Source: VMDJ01 sp038146785
GTDB lineage: Bacteria; Pseudomonadota; Gammaproteobacteria; Chromatiales; Chromatiaceae
Direction of reading: 5' to 3'
Assembly: GCA_038146785.1 (NCBI GenBank)
Contig: JAYQSI010000016.1
Coordinates: 434,001 to 498,000, forward strand
DNA length: 64,000 bases
Shown: piece by piece, positions 62,308 through 64,000 of the stretch
Layout: the number at the start of each line of letters is the position of its first letter
Numbering within the stretch: the first letter of the stretch is position 1
Position numbers and translations under genes: made by a program
Notes under the pieces: generated by a model
Database searches by the model: none
What the model saw: only the letters and a program-made list of their open reading frames with translations
Told to the model about the DNA's origin: nothing

Positions 62308-63681
62308 ATGAAGATAATCATCTTAGGCGCAGGCCAAGTCGGCACAACGGTCGCACAGAACTTGGCAAGTGAAGCAAACGACATCACTGTCGTTGACCAT
62401 AACGCCGGCCTTTTGCGTGACATGCAGGACCGAATCGATATCCGCACGGTACAAGGTCAAGCCTCACATCCCGATGTCTTACGCCAAGCAGGCGCTGAAG
62501 ATGCCGACATGTTGATTGCGGTCACCAACAGTGATGAAACCAACATGGTCGCGTGCCAATGTGCTGCAACCTTATTTAAAACACCTCGCAAGATTGCTCG
62601 CGTGCGTGCACCTGAATATCTCAAGCATCCAGAGCTGTTTGCACCCGGTGCGATTCCTATCGATGTATTGATTAGCCCTGAGCAACTGGTGACAGATTAC
62701 ATCTTGCGCTTGATTGAACACCCAGGTGCATTGCAGGTACTCGATTTTGCCGATGGCCGGGTTCGATTGGTCGCGGTTAAAGCCTATTACGGTGGCCCGC
62801 TAGTCGGTCACGAGTTACGCGATCTGAATGATCATTTAAAAGGTGCAGAAGCACGAGTCGCGGCAATCTATCGTAAAGACCGCGCCATCATGCCAACCGG
62901 TCGTACAGTCATCGAAGCTGATGATGAAGTGTTCTTCTTAGCAACCGCTGAAAATATTTCAGCTGTGATGAAAGAACTGCGTCGCGCGGAAAAACCTTTC
63001 AAGCGTTTGATCTTTGCCGGTGGTGGCAACATTGGCCGTCGTCTTGCATCTGCCTTAGAGAATGATTACCGCGTTAAATTGATCGAGCACGATAGCCGCC
63101 GCTCTAAGCGTGTTGCAGAGCATCTGCCAGAGACCATCGTGTTACATGGTGATGCGGCAGATGAAAACCTACTGCTCGAAGAGAACATCGAAGATACCGA
63201 TGTGTTCTGCGCGATCACCAATGATGATGAAGCGAACATCTTGTCAGCCATGTTGGCCAAACGACTGGGTGCGCGCAAAGTCATGTCGTTGATCAACCGT
63301 GCAGCTTATGTAGACCTTGTGCAGTCAGGTGCTATCGATATTGCGATCTCGCCACAACAAGCGACTATCGGTTCATTGCTTACGCATGTGCGTCGTGGCG
63401 ATGTGGTGATGGTGCACTCATTACGCCGCGGTGCAGCAGAAGCGATCGAAGCGATCGCGCATGGCGATAAAGGCTCATCTAAAGTGGTGGGTCGTCGCAT
63501 TGATGAATTAAAGCTGCCAACAGGGACTAGCATTGGCGCGATTGTGCGGGGCAATGAAGTGCTGATGGCGCATCACGATGTGGTCATTGAAGCGGAAGAC
63601 CATGTGATCTTGTTCTTGATCGATAAACGCAAAGTCGTCGACGTTGAGCGCTTGTTCCAAGTGGCGGTCACCTTCTTCTAA
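62308..63681 (+). CDS. trkA: Trk potassium uptake regulator TrkA
   Basis: Cytoplasmic NAD-binding gating subunit of the Trk potassium channel, 457 residues in two RCK halves. The first half starts MKIIILGAGQVGTTVAQNLA, and a second NAD-binding motif, GGGNIGRRLA, lies near residue 240. TrkA-C domains end each half. It overlaps nothing upstream and lies 2 bases before trkH, forming the trkAH pair. Confidence 0.97.
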   Translation: MKIIILGAGQVGTTVAQNLASEANDITVVDHNAGLLRDMQDRIDIRTVQGQASHPDVLRQAGAEDADMLIAVTNSDETNMVACQCAATLFKTPRKIARVRAPEYLKHPELFAPGAIPIDVLISPEQLVTDYILRLIEHPGALQVLDFADGRVRLVAVKAYYGGPLVGHELRDLNDHLKGAEARVAAIYRKDRAIMPTGRTVIEADDEVFFLATAENISAVMKELRRAEKPFKRLIFAGGGNIGRRLASALENDYRVKLIEHDSRRSKRVAEHLPETIVLHGDAADENLLLEENIEDTDVFCAITNDDEANILSAMLAKRLGARKVMSLINRAAYVDLVQSGAIDIAISPQQATIGSLLTHVRRGDVVMVHSLRRGAAEAIEAIAHGDKGSSKVVGRRIDELKLPTGTSIGAIVRGNEVLMAHHDVVIEAEDHVILFLIDKRKVVDVERLFQVAVTFF

Positions 63682-63683
63682 AC

Positions 63684-64000
63684 ATGTCGTTTAAAGCCAT
63701 CCAACGCATCTTAGGTATCTTGCTGACAGTCTTTAGCGTCACCATGCTGCCACCGATTGTGGTGTCTTGGATCTACGACGATGGCGCGATGCTCGCCTTT
63801 GCGATTGCATTCGGCATCATCATCACCGCAGGCATGTTGATCTGGTTGCCGGTTGCGCATGTGCGTCGCGAAGCACGAGTCCGCGATGGCTTTATTATCG
63901 TGGTGATGTTTTGGACCGTGTTAACCGCAACCGGTGCTTTGCCTTTTATCCTATCCACCGATCCCCATCTCTCAATTACCGATGCCATCTTTGAATCGGT
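63684..64000 (+). CDS. trkH: TrkH potassium channel subunit, cut by window edge
   Basis: First 105 codons of the potassium-translocating membrane subunit. It opens MSFKAIQRILGILLTVFSV, with three hydrophobic segments, and reaches the first pore region TATGALPFILS and SITDAIFES, typical of TrkH/TrkG. The stop lies outside the window. It follows trkA by 2 bases. Confidence 0.94.
   Translation, partial: MSFKAIQRILGILLTVFSVTMLPPIVVSWIYDDGAMLAFAIAFGIIITAGMLIWLPVAHVRREARVRDGFIIVVMFWTVLTATGALPFILSTDPHLSITDAIFES

Noticed and set aside
1..64000. CRISPR arrays, insertion sequences, prophage, tRNA or rRNA genes
   Set aside because: I saw no regularly spaced repeats, transposase or integrase genes other than xerC, and no tRNA cloverleaf or rRNA sequence.

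Overview
The window is 64 kb of ordinary chromosome from a gammaproteobacterium of moderate GC. I base this on gene content and order: dapF-DUF484-xerC next to lysA and the lptM lipoprotein, hslVU-DUF971-ubiE-ubiJ-ubiB, a gpsA-secB-rhodanese group, hemCDXY, an ntrBC pair downstream of glnA, and def-fmt-rsmB next to ntrYX and trkAH. I cannot assign a genus. I found no phage genes, insertion sequences, CRISPR arrays, rRNA or tRNA genes.

Layout. 1-3.6 kb: plsC (cut by the window edge), glyS and glyQ. 3.7-6.1 kb: a PP-loop thiouridylase-like enzyme, a TusA-like sulfur carrier and a CDF metal exporter. 6.1-10.6 kb: a nitrogen-control locus, glnA-ntrB-ntrC, with two identical NtrC-type palindromes and two sigma-54 type promoters. 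10.6-13.4 kb: orphan small proteins, a class 1B-type dihydroorotate dehydrogenase and trmL. 13.4-20.6 kb: gpsA, secB, a membrane rhodanese and an ArsR regulator that looks like a persulfide sensor; divergently, gpmI, envC, ctpA and yajL. 20.6-29.8 kb: a long minus-strand series for ubiquinone synthesis (ubiE/J/B), proteolysis (hslVU), XerC, and the lysine pathway end (dapF, lysA). 29.9-32.1 kb: an esterase, small lipoproteins and a highly codon-optimised secreted protein resembling sulfur globule proteins. 32.1-41.8 kb: argH, hemB, aroE, prlC and neighbours. 41.8-49.5 kb: ubiD and the heme genes hemY, hemX, hemD, hemC, hemF. 49.5-54.8 kb: tsaC, topA, smg, dprA and a LysM protein. 54.9-64 kb: def, fmt, rsmB, DUF4390, ntrY, ntrX, ybaK, trkA and the start of trkH.

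Four conserved genes (glyS, ntrB, argH, rsmB) are each broken by what looks like one inserted or lost base while both halves remain fully conserved. Assembly or sequencing error is the simplest reading, since three of the four are normally essential or close to it.

Themes. Nitrogen control appears twice (NtrBC and NtrYX). Sulfur handling recurs: PP-loop enzyme plus TusA, ArsR plus rhodanese, and the sulfur-globule-like protein. Coding is tight: many same-strand genes overlap by 4 bases, and five of nine convergent gene pairs overlap through a shared 4-base palindrome (TTAA or CTAG) that holds both stop codons. The best leads for new biology are the sulfur-sensing locus, the sulfur-globule-like gene, the DHODH without an adjacent pyrK, and an NtrX with a degenerate ATPase site. 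I see no large undescribed system.
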